This document shows, piece by piece, positions 10,208 through 18,035 of a stretch of 64,000 bases of DNA; positions within the stretch are counted from its first letter, which is position 1, and each line of letters starts with the position of its first letter. The notes under the pieces are model-generated. The model was not told the origin of the DNA and ran no database searches. It was given only the letters and a program-made list of their open reading frames with translations. The position numbers and the translations under genes were made by a program. The DNA is from Sphingobium bisphenolivorans (GTDB lineage: Bacteria > Pseudomonadota > Alphaproteobacteria > Sphingomonadales > Sphingomonadaceae), in the NCBI RefSeq assembly GCF_000412635.1, contig NZ_ASTG01000007.1, forward strand, positions 62,001 to 126,000, given 5' to 3'.

Positions 10208-10238
10208 GGCGGTCCGGTCTATGCCGGGCCGCCTTTTT
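10208..10238 (+). terminator. Rho-independent terminator of galU
   Basis: A 10-bp stem GGCGGTCCGG / CCGGGCCGCC (one G-T wobble) with a six-base loop is followed directly by TTTTT, starting 19 bases after the galU stop codon. Confidence 0.9.
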
Positions 10239-10698
10239 GTGTCCCCCACTATGGGTCGATGGCTCGTGAGAGTGGTTAGCGGACCTTCTCTTCTTCGTCA
10301 CCCCGGACTTGATCCGGGGTCCCGCTTTCTTCCAAGGCCGAGCTCGACCCAAGGCAGCGGGACCCCGGGTCCAGCCCGGGGTGATGGTTGCCTTGGGTCC
10401 GCAATTGGTCGACGTCAGACCCTTTCCCAGCACTGAGGTCGGCGATCGAGCCCTCCAAGGATCATGCCCCAATGGTCACATGTCCCTCCGAAAACATTCT
10501 ATTTTTCCGACAGAGCGCGATATTCACCTGTCCTATTTCACTCCGGCCGGTTTATCCCGCATCCCTCTTTGAAACGTCCGACAGCTTACGCCCCCTCGCA
10601 CACGCGCGCCCAGGCACGCGCGCGCATACAGTGTGAACTTCGGCGGAAATCTGCCTTTTTTCCGGCTTTAATCGCCGGATCGGATGCGTCCGAGGTCA
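10239..10698. other. Gene-free stretch with a dispersed palindrome
   Basis: Between the galU terminator and the ssb terminator I find no credible gene. The left half holds the palindrome listed separately. The right half (about 10470-10690) is less GC-rich, with AT runs near 10495-10510, and contains CACACGCGCGCCCAGGCACG followed by more CGCG runs, a locally alternating purine-pyrimidine tract around 10600-10630. Short frames here are repeat readings without ribosome sites or recognisable products. Confidence 0.6.
10298..10384. repeat. Extragenic palindrome with CCCCGGACTTGATCCGGGGT core
   Basis: An imperfect inverted repeat. The left arm begins TCACCCCGGACTTGATCCGG and continues GGTCCCGC; the right arm ends CGGGACCCCGGGTCCAGCC then CGGGGTGA. 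Arms of about 30 bases pair around a central segment of about 25 bases. Each arm is itself partly palindromic (CCCCGGA...TCCGGGG). I know this family as a common intergenic repeat in sphingomonads and related alphaproteobacteria; that statement is recall, not a search result. Confidence 0.8.
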
Positions 10699-10730
10699 AT
10701 AAAAAAGGCGGCACCCCCTAGGATGCCGCC
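10699..10730 (-). terminator. Rho-independent terminator of ssb
   Basis: Read on the minus strand, AAAGGCGGCA pairs with TGCCGCC around a 10-base loop and runs into TTTTTT. It lies 29 bases past the ssb stop codon. Confidence 0.88.
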
Positions 10731-10758
10731 TTTCAGCAATTCCACGATGCAGCCCTGC

Positions 10759-11355
10759 TCAGAACGGCACTTCGTCATCCAGATCATTGTCGAAATTGGG
10801 TCCGCCAGCGCTGCCCCGGCCCCCACCTTGCGAGCGCCCGCCACCGCTGCCACCACCAAAGCCGCCGCCGCCACCGCTGCCGAAGTCGTCATAGTCGTTG
10901 CCGCCGCCGAAGCCGCCGGAACTCGCGCCCCAGTCGCTGACGCCCTGCTGGGAGCGGCCGCCGCCGCCGCCGCCATAGCCGCCGCCCTGACCGCCGCCGC
11001 CCGGCGCGCCGTCCAGCATGGTCAGTACCGCGCTCGGCCCTTGCAGCACGACTTCGGTCGTGTAGCGGTCGTTGCCCGACTGGTCCTGCCATTTGCGGGT
11101 GCGCAACTGGCCTTCCAGATAGACCTTGCTGCCCTTGCGGAGGAAGCGCTCCGCAACGCCGGCCAGACCTTCGGAAAAGATCGCGACCGTGTGCCATTCG
11201 GTGCGCTCCTTGCGCTCGCCCGACATGCGGTCCTTCCAGCTTTCGGACGTGGCGATGCGCAGGTTGCACACCTTGCCGCCATTCTGGAAGCTCTTCACTT
11301 CCGGGTCCGCGCCCAGATTGCCGACCAGAATGACCTTGTTGACAGAGCCCGCCAT
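10759..11355 (-). CDS. ssb: Single-stranded DNA-binding protein
   Basis: Binds single-stranded DNA in replication, recombination and repair, and recruits partners through its acidic C-terminal tip. The OB fold spans about 1-112: [36 protein letters not shown] and [18 protein letters not shown]. Residues 118-187 are a Gly-rich flexible linker with repeated GGG. The tail ends DLDDEVPF, the partner-binding tip. It runs 198 residues. The start is fixed by GGAGGAAAC directly before the ATG. It is monocistronic, with its own terminator. Confidence 0.97.
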   Translation of the reverse strand: MAGSVNKVILVGNLGADPEVKSFQNGGKVCNLRIATSESWKDRMSGERKERTEWHTVAIFSEGLAGVAERFLRKGSKVYLEGQLRTRKWQDQSGNDRYTTEVVLQGPSAVLTMLDGAPGGGGQGGGYGGGGGGRSQQGVSDWGASSGGFGGGNDYDDFGSGGGGGFGGGSGGGRSQGGGRGSAGGPNFDNDLDDEVPF

Positions 11356-11416
11356 GTTTCCTCCGATGAATCAGGAGGTCCTTATAAGCCCCCCGCTTTC
11401 ACCGTCTAGGTGAAAG

Positions 11417-13279
11417 CTATCCCAAGCCTAGCGCGGTCGCCGTCCAGTAGGTCAGGCCCGCCGCGACATAGGCAAGGGCGAAAAGATAGCCGATCATGAA
11501 CAGCGGCCATTTCCACCCGTTGGTTTCCCTGCGTGTCACCGCAATGGTGGAGATGCACTGGGGCGCGAAGACGAACCAGGCGAGGAAGGCAAGAGCGGTG
11601 GGCAGCGGCCAGTTGTCCTTGAGCCGATCGCCAAGGCTGCGCTCCAGCTTCGCCTCATCCTCGTCGGCGTCGAGCGAATAGACCGTCGCCAGCGCCGAGA
11701 CGGCAACCTCGCGCGCGGCCATGGCCGGGATCAGCGCGAGGCTGATGTCGCGATTGAAGCCGATCGGCTCGAGCACGACGTTCAATCCGTTGGCGATGCG
11801 CCCCGCCACCGAATAATTGACCTGGCTGATGCCGCTGTCCGCCGGCGCCTTCGGGAAGGAAAGCAGTAGCCACAGGATAACGGTCGATGTGAAGATGATG
11901 GTGCCGGCGCGCTTCAGGAAGATGACGGCGCGCTGCCATAGGCCCAGCGCAATGTCCTGCGGACGGGGCCACTGATATTTCGGCATTTCCATGAGGAAGC
12001 CGCCACTGGCGCCCTTGGTGACGGTCAGCCGCAAAACCAGCGCCGCCATCATCGCGCCGATGATCCCGGCGACATAGAGGCAGAAGAGGACCAGGCCCTG
12101 AAGCCCGATCCCGAGCCCCACGTCGCGTGCCGGAATGAAGGCGCCGATGATCACGGCATAGACCGGCAGCCGCGCCGAGCAGGTCATCAGCGGCGCGATC
12201 AGGATCGTGGTCAGCCGGTCCTTGGGATCGGCGATGGTGCGCGTTGCCATGATCCCGGGCACCGCGCACGCGAAGGAAGAGAGCAGCGGGATGAAGGCGC
12301 GGCCTGACAAACCCACGCGAGCCATCAGCCCGTCCATAAGGAAGGCGGCGCGGACCATATAGCCGGTCGCCTCCAGCATCAGGATGAAGGAGAAGAGGAT
12401 CAGGATCTGCGGCAGGAAGACGACGACCGATCCCACGCCGTTGATGACGCCATCGACGAGGAAGGAACGCAGCAGGCCATCGGGCAGCGCTTGGGTGGCG
12501 GCATCGCTGGCGGCCTGCGCCAGTCCCTCGATCATCGCAATCGGCGCTTCCGACCAGGCATAGACCGCCTGGAACATGATGAAGAGCAGGGCGAGCAGCA
12601 GCGCAAGGCCGGAAACCGGATGCAGCGCCACCCGATCCACCACGGCGGTGAGACGGCGGGAAGGCGTTTCCCGGACGATAGCGGCGCGCGCAATCCGGCG
12701 GGCTTCGCCGCGAAGCCTGTCGAACGCCTCCGGCGCGGCGGGTGGACGCTGGCGGGAGGGTGCGCCATCGAGCATCGCTTCCAGTTCGGTGCGCAGCGTG
12801 TCCAGCCCCCGCTTGCGCACCGCAACAGTGGAAATCACCGGAACGCCCAGTTCCCGCGCGAGCGCTTCCGGGTCCAGTTCCAGACCATCGCGCGCGGCGA
12901 GATCGACCATGTTGAGCGCGACCACGGTGGGCCGACCAAGCGCGATCAGTTCCAGCGCGAAGCGAAGATGGTTGTCGAGATTGGAGGCATCGACCACCAC
13001 CACCAGCGCGTCGGGCAGCCGCTCGCCGTGCTGCCGGCCGAGCACGACGTCGCGCGTGACCTGCTCGTCCGGGCTGGTGGGATTGAGGCTGTAGGTGCCG
13101 GGCAGGTCGACCAGTTCGATCGGCCGTCCATCCGAGAGGGGCAGGCGGCCCGCCTTGCGCTCCACGGTGACGCCGGGATAGTTACCAAGCTTCTGCCGCG
13201 CGCCCGTCAGCGCGTTGAACAGGGCGCTCTTGCCGGCATTGGGGTTGCCGACCAGCGCGACCAGCGGCAATGTGCTCAT
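11417..13279 (-). CDS. feoB: Ferrous iron transporter B
   Basis: Imports Fe(II) across the inner membrane. The N-terminal G domain has G1 GNPNAGKS (about 12-19), LGNYPGVTVERK, DLPGTYSL (G3) and NMVD (G4). The membrane part shows paired gate regions, including CSARLPVY and FVFAPQCISTIAV. The frame is open far upstream; the ATG at 13279 gives 620 residues and begins MSTLPLVALVGNPNAGKS. That is shorter than the roughly 770-residue E. coli protein, consistent with a shorter linker and no C-terminal cysteine cluster. It overlaps the feoA stop by 4 bases. Confidence 0.95.
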   Translation of the reverse strand: MSTLPLVALVGNPNAGKSALFNALTGARQKLGNYPGVTVERKAGRLPLSDGRPIELVDLPGTYSLNPTSPDEQVTRDVVLGRQHGERLPDALVVVVDASNLDNHLRFALELIALGRPTVVALNMVDLAARDGLELDPEALARELGVPVISTVAVRKRGLDTLRTELEAMLDGAPSRQRPPAAPEAFDRLRGEARRIARAAIVRETPSRRLTAVVDRVALHPVSGLALLLALLFIMFQAVYAWSEAPIAMIEGLAQAASDAATQALPDGLLRSFLVDGVINGVGSVVVFLPQILILFSFILMLEATGYMVRAAFLMDGLMARVGLSGRAFIPLLSSFACAVPGIMATRTIADPKDRLTTILIAPLMTCSARLPVYAVIIGAFIPARDVGLGIGLQGLVLFCLYVAGIIGAMMAALVLRLTVTKGASGGFLMEMPKYQWPRPQDIALGLWQRAVIFLKRAGTIIFTSTVILWLLLSFPKAPADSGISQVNYSVAGRIANGLNVVLEPIGFNRDISLALIPAMAAREVAVSALATVYSLDADEDEAKLERSLGDRLKDNWPLPTALAFLAWFVFAPQCISTIAVTRRETNGWKWPLFMIGYLFALAYVAAGLTYWTATALGLG

Positions 13280-13539
13280 GCCCTGCCGTCCCGCGCTCCG
13301 GGCCGGACGGTGATGGCCGCGGCATGGTTGCGGCGCATGGCGACCGTCATGCGGCCGACCTTGCACGCGATGGGACCACGGCCGAGCAGCCCGCCATGAT
13401 GCAGCGCCTCGACCACCGCGCCCTCGCAAAGACCGAACTCGCGCAGACGCTGCCCATCCGATGTGGACAGGGCATTCCAGTCGATCAGGTCCACATAGGC
13501 GGGCTGGCGCAACGGCAGATCAGTCAGGCGCAAGGGCAA
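13276..13539 (-). CDS. feoA: Ferrous iron transport protein A
   Basis: A small SH3-like cytoplasmic protein that works with FeoB. The sequence LRLTDLPLRQPAYVDLI, REFGLCEGAVVEAL, GPIACKVGRMTVAMRRNHAAAI matches FeoA from start to end over about 85 residues. The start is uncertain because no ATG or GTG precedes the conserved part. The TTG at 13539 is my best choice, giving 87 residues; a second TTG at 13533 is possible. Its stop overlaps the feoB ATG, so the two are coupled. A Fur-like palindrome lies about 20 bases upstream. Confidence 0.85.
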   Translation of the reverse strand: MPLRLTDLPLRQPAYVDLIDWNALSTSDGQRLREFGLCEGAVVEALHHGGLLGRGPIACKVGRMTVAMRRNHAAAITVRPGARDGRA

Positions 13540-13558
13540 TTCACTCGTCGAAAGCTTC

Positions 13559-13585
13559 TGCGAGTGACTATCAATACCGATTGCA
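13559..13585 (-). promoter_or_regulatory. Candidate Fur box upstream of feoA
   Basis: The stretch GCGAGTGACTATCAATACC (13560-13578) matches the 19-bp Fur consensus GATAATGATAATCATTATC at 12 of 19 positions. It sits inside a longer element bounded by TGCGA and TTGCA (13559-13585). It is immediately upstream of feoA, between feoA and the COQ9-like gene. The position fits iron repression of feoAB; binding is inferred. Confidence 0.5.
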
Positions 13586-13621
13586 AAAAGCGAGTCTGAT
13601 TCGCCTTGCCCCGGCGGCAGA

Positions 13622-14287
13622 TCATATCGCCGGGTAGCGAAGCCTTCCGATGAAACGCGCAAGGCTGAGCCGCTCGCCGCCTCCAGCGCCCTTCCATCTG
13701 GCCTTGGCGCGTTCGAAGCGCATGATCCCCTCGATCCGGCGTGCGAGGAAAGCGTGAGTTTCCTCCTGATGATCGCTCTCATCATCGACGAAGACGAGCA
13801 GGGTCGCGGCATAAACGCCCGCGAGCGTCAGGCGCTTGCTATAATGGTTGAGGTCGGTGGAGGTGTCCCCCGCCGCTCTCCACATGACATCGGCCGCACG
13901 CCAACCCAGTCGAGCGCCATGGAGGGCGTTTTGGGGCATGGCGAGCACGGCCTGCGCCCGGCGCAGCGCCTCCCGGTCACGAGCGAGCAGCTTGAGCCGC
14001 GCCTCGACGAGATCGGTGATGCGTCGGCGGATCGGCATGGCGGCGAGCTGTTCGGGCGGAAGCGCCGCCGTCATGCGGGTGTCGATACTGGCAAACCACG
14101 CGTCGATCATCGTCAGGGCACCGCCTGCAAAGGCGAGCCGCGCGATATCAGCATCGATGCTGCATTCTGCCGCGGCCATCGTCACCGCTTCGTCACGCCA
14201 GCCGTCGAACGCCGCATGGCGGGGGAGGATCGGGCCGAGCGCGGCGCGCACTTCGTCCAGTGTCATGTCTTCATGCGTCGGGGTCAT
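13622..14287 (-). CDS. COQ9 family protein (ubiquinone biosynthesis accessory)
   Basis: A 221-residue helical protein resembling COQ9, a TetR-like-fold lipid-binding protein that supports ubiquinone hydroxylation steps. Characteristic segments are FDGWRDEAVTMAAAE, DTRMTAALPPEQLAAMPIRRRI and the C-terminal WRAAGDTSTDLNHYSKRLTL followed by AGVYAATLLVF, the conserved COQ9 core (W-x2-AGD-x-S-x-D-x-N-x-Y-x-KR). It is divergent from the Old Yellow Enzyme gene and upstream of feoAB on the same strand. The Fur-like site between it and feoA suggests feoAB also has its own promoter. Confidence 0.88.
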   Translation of the reverse strand: MTPTHEDMTLDEVRAALGPILPRHAAFDGWRDEAVTMAAAECSIDADIARLAFAGGALTMIDAWFASIDTRMTAALPPEQLAAMPIRRRITDLVEARLKLLARDREALRRAQAVLAMPQNALHGARLGWRAADVMWRAAGDTSTDLNHYSKRLTLAGVYAATLLVFVDDESDHQEETHAFLARRIEGIMRFERAKARWKGAGGGERLSLARFIGRLRYPAI

Positions 14288-14404
14288 CGAGCCTATCTAG
14301 TTCCCCCCCCATGAGCGCACAAGCTTCAGCCTGACAGGTTTATCGCGCCACGGGGGTTGAACGGGCAGGCGCTGATACCTAGTTGGGTGCAGCAACGAAC
14401 ATAG

Positions 14405-14416
14405 TTTCAATTGAAA
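14405..14416. promoter_or_regulatory. 12-bp palindrome upstream of the ene-reductase gene
   Basis: TTTCAATTGAAA is a perfect 12-bp palindrome 25 bases before the start codon of the Old Yellow Enzyme gene. It lies in the divergent control region shared with the COQ9-like gene. OYE genes are often controlled by TetR- or HxlR-type repressors that bind such sites, but no regulator gene is adjacent here. A binding role is inference. Confidence 0.4.
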
Positions 14417-14441
14417 ACTGATTGCATATAAGGGAGCCTTC

Positions 14442-15524
14442 ATGTCCAGCCTCTTCGATCCCGTTCAGCTTGGTGCCGTGACCGCGCCAAACCGCGTGCT
14501 GATGGCGCCGCTCACCCGTGCACGCGCGACCCGCGATCATGTGCCCACCCCGATCATGGCCGACTATTATGGGCAGCGCGCGTCCGCAGGGCTGATCATC
14601 AGCGAAGGAATCGGCGTTTCGCAGCAGGGGCTGGGCTGGCCCTACGCGGCGGGCATATGGTCGGCCGAGCAGGTGGCGGCGTGGAAGCCTGTGACCACTG
14701 CCGTGCATGAAGCGGGCGGGCGCATCTTCGCGCAGCTCTGGCATATGGGCCGGCTCGTTCATTCCAGCGTCACGGGCGAGCAACCCGTGTCCTCCAGCCC
14801 CATCGCCGCGCCCGGCCATGCCCATACGTATGAGGGCAATCGCGAATATGAAACGCCGCGCGCGCTGGCGGTCGAAGAAATACCGGCGCTCGTCCAGACC
14901 TATGTGACGGCGGCGCATAATGCGCGGGAAGCGGGCTTCGACGGGGTGCAGATCCATGCCGCCAACGGCTATTTGATCGACGAGTTTCTCCGCGACGGCG
15001 TCAACCAGCGCGAGGATGCCTATGGCGGCAGCCCGCGCAACCGCGTGCGCTTGCTGCGCGAAATCACGCAGGCGGTGGCGGACGCGATCGGCGCCGACCG
15101 CACGGCGGTGCGCCTTTCACTGAATGGCGGATCGCAGGGAACCGACGATAGCGATCCTGCTGCCCTGTCGCTGGCGGTGGCGCAGGCGCTCGAACCGATC
15201 GGCCTCGCCTTTGTCGAACTGCGTGAACTCAAGCCGAACGGGACGCGAGGGGCGAGCGACGTGCCCCGCCAGTCGCCGCTCATCCGCCAGCATTTCAGCG
15301 GGCCGCTGGTGCTCAATAGCGACTATGATGCGGACAGCGCACAGGCCGACCTCGACAGCGGCCTGGCGCAGGCGATCAGCTTTGGTCGGCCCTTCATCGC
15401 CAATCCGGATCTGCCGGATCGCTTGTCTGCCGGCGCGCCGCTCAACACGCCGCATGAGGCCAGCTTTTATACGCAAGGCGCTGACGGCTATGTCGACTAT
15501 CCGGCGCTGAACGCAGCGGCGTGA
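14442..15524 (+). CDS. Old Yellow Enzyme family alkene reductase (NemA-like)
   Basis: An FMN-dependent NADPH ene-reductase that reduces activated C=C bonds, as in N-ethylmaleimide, quinones or nitro compounds. At 360 residues it is a single TIM barrel. Signatures are APLTRARA (FMN Thr near 26), FAQLWHMGR (about 98), DGVQIHAANGYLIDEFLRDGVNQR with the substrate-binding His-x2-Asn pair, YGGSPRNR, and ISFGRPFIANPDLPDRL. Its ribosome site is GGGAG at 14433. It is followed by a strong terminator shared with ribH. Confidence 0.92.
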   Translation: MSSLFDPVQLGAVTAPNRVLMAPLTRARATRDHVPTPIMADYYGQRASAGLIISEGIGVSQQGLGWPYAAGIWSAEQVAAWKPVTTAVHEAGGRIFAQLWHMGRLVHSSVTGEQPVSSSPIAAPGHAHTYEGNREYETPRALAVEEIPALVQTYVTAAHNAREAGFDGVQIHAANGYLIDEFLRDGVNQREDAYGGSPRNRVRLLREITQAVADAIGADRTAVRLSLNGGSQGTDDSDPAALSLAVAQALEPIGLAFVELRELKPNGTRGASDVPRQSPLIRQHFSGPLVLNSDYDADSAQADLDSGLAQAISFGRPFIANPDLPDRLSAGAPLNTPHEASFYTQGADGYVDYPALNAAA

Positions 15525-15531
15525 TAGACGA

Positions 15532-15563
15532 AGGGCCGCTCTTTCGGAGGGCGGCCCTTTTTC
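15532..15563. terminator. Terminator between the ene-reductase gene and ribH
   Basis: An 8-bp perfect stem AGGGCCGC / GCGGCCCT around an 11-base loop is followed by TTTTT on the plus strand. It lies between the convergent stop codons of the ene-reductase gene and ribH, and could act in both directions. Confidence 0.88.
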
Positions 15564-15570
15564 CGATAGG

Positions 15571-15993
15571 TCAGGCGGCGAATTTCTCGCGCAGGCTGAG
15601 CATCGCCATCGCCGCCTTCGCCGCCTCGCCGCCCTTGTCCTTTTCGGTGCGGCGGGCGCGGGTCAGCGCCTGGGCCTCATTCTCTACGGTTAAAATGCCA
15701 TTGCCGATCGGTATGCCGTCCATGCTGAGTGCCATGAGGCCCCGCGCGCTCTCGTTCGAGACGACCTCGAAATGATAAGTTTCGCCGCGGATCACGACGC
15801 CGATCGCGATGAAGCCGTCATAGCGGCCCGTTTCCGCCGCCAGCGCGACCGCGCCGGGGATTTCCAGCGCGCCGGGCACCGTGACCACCTCATGTTTATG
15901 CCCTTCGTCCTCCAGCGCGCTCACCGCGCCCTCAATCAGAAGGTCGTTCAGATGGTCGTAGAAGCGCGCCTCGACGATCAGGAATTTAGCCAT
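15571..15993 (-). CDS. ribH: 6,7-dimethyl-8-ribityllumazine synthase
   Basis: Condenses the ribityl-pyrimidine with the RibB product to form lumazine. At 140 residues it matches the small alphaproteobacterial type. Motifs are [52 protein letters not shown] with the catalytic His, and [16 protein letters not shown]. It is last in the leftward ribD-ribE-ribBX-ribH series, 11 bases after ribBX, so the two are cotranscribed. Confidence 0.96.
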   Translation of the reverse strand: MAKFLIVEARFYDHLNDLLIEGAVSALEDEGHKHEVVTVPGALEIPGAVALAAETGRYDGFIAIGVVIRGETYHFEVVSNESARGLMALSMDGIPIGNGILTVENEAQALTRARRTEKDKGGEAAKAAMAMLSLREKFAA

Positions 15994-16004
15994 GTCGGTT
16001 CCCC

Positions 16005-17288
16005 TTAAAGCTCGATGGCGCGTTGCCCAACCACGGCGAGGTCATAGCCGTCAAGCGCGATCAGGCTGTGATGTGAATTGGTAAGCAGGATCATATCGTG
16101 CACGCCCAATTCGGCCAGAATCTGCGCGCCGACGCCATAGTCGCGCAATTCGTCCATGCCCGACCCCGACTGTCCGGCATGACGGCGCAAAATGGCGCTG
16201 ACAAAGTCTCCCGGCGCCGGATAGGTCAAGACGACGATGACGCCGCTTCCATGCTCCGCGATGATCTCCATCGATCGGGAGAGCAGTCCGGTGCGCTCGC
16301 TGGTGGCGCCATAGACATCGTCCAGCAGCGACAACTGGTGCATGCGGACCAGCGTCGGTTCGTCCGGAACGACATGGCCCTTCTGCAGCACCAGCTGCTC
16401 GGTCTGGGTCGCCTTGTTGAAGAAGCTGAGCGCCCTCCAGTCGCCGCCCCAGCGGCTGTTGAAGGTGGCTTCGGCACGGCGCTCGACCATATGGTCATGG
16501 CGGCGGCGATAGGCGATGAGGTCGCGGATCGTGCCGATCTTCATCTTGTGCTTCTGCGCGAAGGGGATGAGGTCGTCGAGGCGCGCCATCGTACCGTCAT
16601 CCTTCATCACCTCGCAGATGACGCCGGAAGGATTGAGGCCGGCCAGGCGAGCCACATCCACCGCCGCCTCCGTATGGCCGGTGCGGACGAGCACGCCGCC
16701 GTCACGCGCCACCAGCGGAAAGACATGGCCGGGCGTGACGATATCGTCGCGGCCCTTCGATCCATCGATCGCCACGGAGATGGTGCGCGCGCGGTCGGCC
16801 GCACTGATGCCGGTGGTGACGCCTTCGCGCGCCTCGATCGACACGGTAAAGGCGGTTTCATGCCGCGTGCCGTTGTTGCGGCTCATGAGGTCGAGCCCCA
16901 GATGCTCCACCCGGTCCTTCGTCAGAGCGAGGCAGATCAAGCCGCGTCCATGGGTCGCCATGAAGTTGATCGCGTCGGGCGTCGCCATCTGCGCGGGGAT
17001 GACCAGATCACCCTCATTCTCACGATCCTCGTCATCGACCAGAATGAACATGCGGCCGTTTCGGGCCTCGTTGATGATCTCTTCCGGAGAGGCCAGCGCG
17101 GTGCCGCCTTCGCGTTTCAGAATATAGGTTTCCAGCTTGCCCAGCGTATCGGCAGTCGGGTTCCAGTCGCTGTCACCCAGGCGGCGCAGCGAATTGGCGT
17201 GAAGGCCGGCTGCACGGGCGAGGCCCGACCGGGACATGCCCCCATCGGTCACGAGAGAGCGAACGGTATCGATAAGAGAGGAAGACAT
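16005..17288 (-). CDS. ribB: DHBP synthase with N-terminal HTH and degenerate GCH-II domain (RibBX-like)
   Basis: Converts ribulose 5-phosphate to 3,4-dihydroxy-2-butanone 4-phosphate. Residues 65-265 are the catalytic domain: [12 protein letters not shown] (86-97), [31 protein letters not shown] and [16 protein letters not shown] [16 protein letters not shown]. Residues 270-427 resemble GTP cyclohydrolase II but lack its zinc cysteines: the C-LTGD and C-D-C-G motifs are replaced by QLSLLDD and SERTG. Fold landmarks such as [16 protein letters not shown] remain. This matches proteins called RibBX, so a separate RibA is expected elsewhere. Unusually, residues 1-60 ([20 protein letters not shown]) look like a Cro/XRE-type helix-turn-helix. 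A palindrome lies 36 bases upstream. Confidence 0.9.
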   Translation of the reverse strand: MSSSLIDTVRSLVTDGGMSRSGLARAAGLHANSLRRLGDSDWNPTADTLGKLETYILKREGGTALASPEEIINEARNGRMFILVDDEDRENEGDLVIPAQMATPDAINFMATHGRGLICLALTKDRVEHLGLDLMSRNNGTRHETAFTVSIEAREGVTTGISAADRARTISVAIDGSKGRDDIVTPGHVFPLVARDGGVLVRTGHTEAAVDVARLAGLNPSGVICEVMKDDGTMARLDDLIPFAQKHKMKIGTIRDLIAYRRRHDHMVERRAEATFNSRWGGDWRALSFFNKATQTEQLVLQKGHVVPDEPTLVRMHQLSLLDDVYGATSERTGLLSRSMEIIAEHGSGVIVVLTYPAPGDFVSAILRRHAGQSGSGMDELRDYGVGAQILAELGVHDMILLTNSHHSLIALDGYDLAVVGQRAIEL

Positions 17289-17323
17289 GGGATCAGCTCC
17301 GGCCCTGCAAAGGTGAGTTGGCT

Positions 17324-17341
17324 ATCACACTGCAATGTGAT
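17324..17341. promoter_or_regulatory. 18-bp palindrome upstream of ribBX
   Basis: ATCACACTGCAATGTGAT is symmetric at 16 of 18 positions (arms ATCACA / TGTGAT). It lies 36-53 bases before the ribBX start, between ribE and ribBX. Its size suits a dimeric helix-turn-helix protein. Because ribBX itself carries an HTH-like N-terminus, autoregulation is a reasonable guess, but nothing here proves binding. Confidence 0.45.
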
Positions 17342-17356
17342 TTTAGCAAGCCCCAT

Positions 17357-17971
17357 TCACATCGGGCGCGTACGCAGGCTCTGCATACGGTCGAGATAGC
17401 GGGCGAGAACGTCAATCTCCAGGTTGAAGCTGCGGCCGACGGTCAACTGGTCGAGAGTCGTCGCTTCGGCGGTATGGGGAATGATGTTGAGTCCGAAGTG
17501 GACGCTGCCCTCTGGCTGATCCTCCACCGCGTTGACGGTCAGCGATACGCCATCGACAGTGATCGAACCCTTGGCCGCGAGTGCCGGGGCGAGCGCAGCG
17601 GGCGCCGCGATGACCAGCCGGACTGAATCGCCTTCCGACGTGGCCGACACGAGCGTGCCGATGCCGTCGACATGGCCGGTGACGATATGGCCGCCCAGTT
17701 CGTCGCCAACCTTGAGCGCGCGTTCAAGGTTGAGCCGACCATCCTGGCTCCAAAGACCAGGCGCGGTGCGCGCCACGGTTTCCGCCGACAGATCGACCGC
17801 GAACCAGTCGTCCCCCTTTTCCACGACGGTCAGGCAGGCACCGGAACAAGCGATCGACGCGCCGATCGCGACCGTCTCCATTTCATAGCCGCAGCCGATG
17901 ACAAGGCGCAGGTCGCCGCGCTGCTCGTGGCTGCGGATGGTGCCGATGTCAGTGATGATGCCGGTGAACAT
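17357..17971 (-). CDS. ribE: Riboflavin synthase
   Basis: Dismutates two lumazine molecules into riboflavin plus the pyrimidine precursor. The 204-residue protein consists of two tandem lumazine-binding barrels. The first begins MFTGIITDIGTI and the second follows GDELGGHIVTGHVDGIG, with SLTVNAV and GLNIIPHTAEATTL closing it. The frame is open upstream, but MFTGII is the universal N-terminus and AGGACC precedes the ATG at 17971. It lies between ribD and ribBX. Some databases call this subunit ribC or ribE. Confidence 0.96.
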   Translation of the reverse strand: MFTGIITDIGTIRSHEQRGDLRLVIGCGYEMETVAIGASIACSGACLTVVEKGDDWFAVDLSAETVARTAPGLWSQDGRLNLERALKVGDELGGHIVTGHVDGIGTLVSATSEGDSVRLVIAAPAALAPALAAKGSITVDGVSLTVNAVEDQPEGSVHFGLNIIPHTAEATTLDQLTVGRSFNLEIDVLARYLDRMQSLRTRPM

Positions 17972-18035
17972 GGTCCTGTCTGAGCCCCGTTGCCTGCGTT
18001 CGCTGTCGGCGAACGGCATAATGTCTGGCGGTGAT

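Noticed and set aside
10197..10636. Several short frames in the galU-ssb gap
   Set aside because: They read through the palindrome, have no ribosome sites, and resemble nothing.
17289..17356. Possible FMN riboswitch near ribBX/ribE
   Set aside because: The gap is only 68 bases and lacks the conserved RFN element sequences and room for the aptamer.
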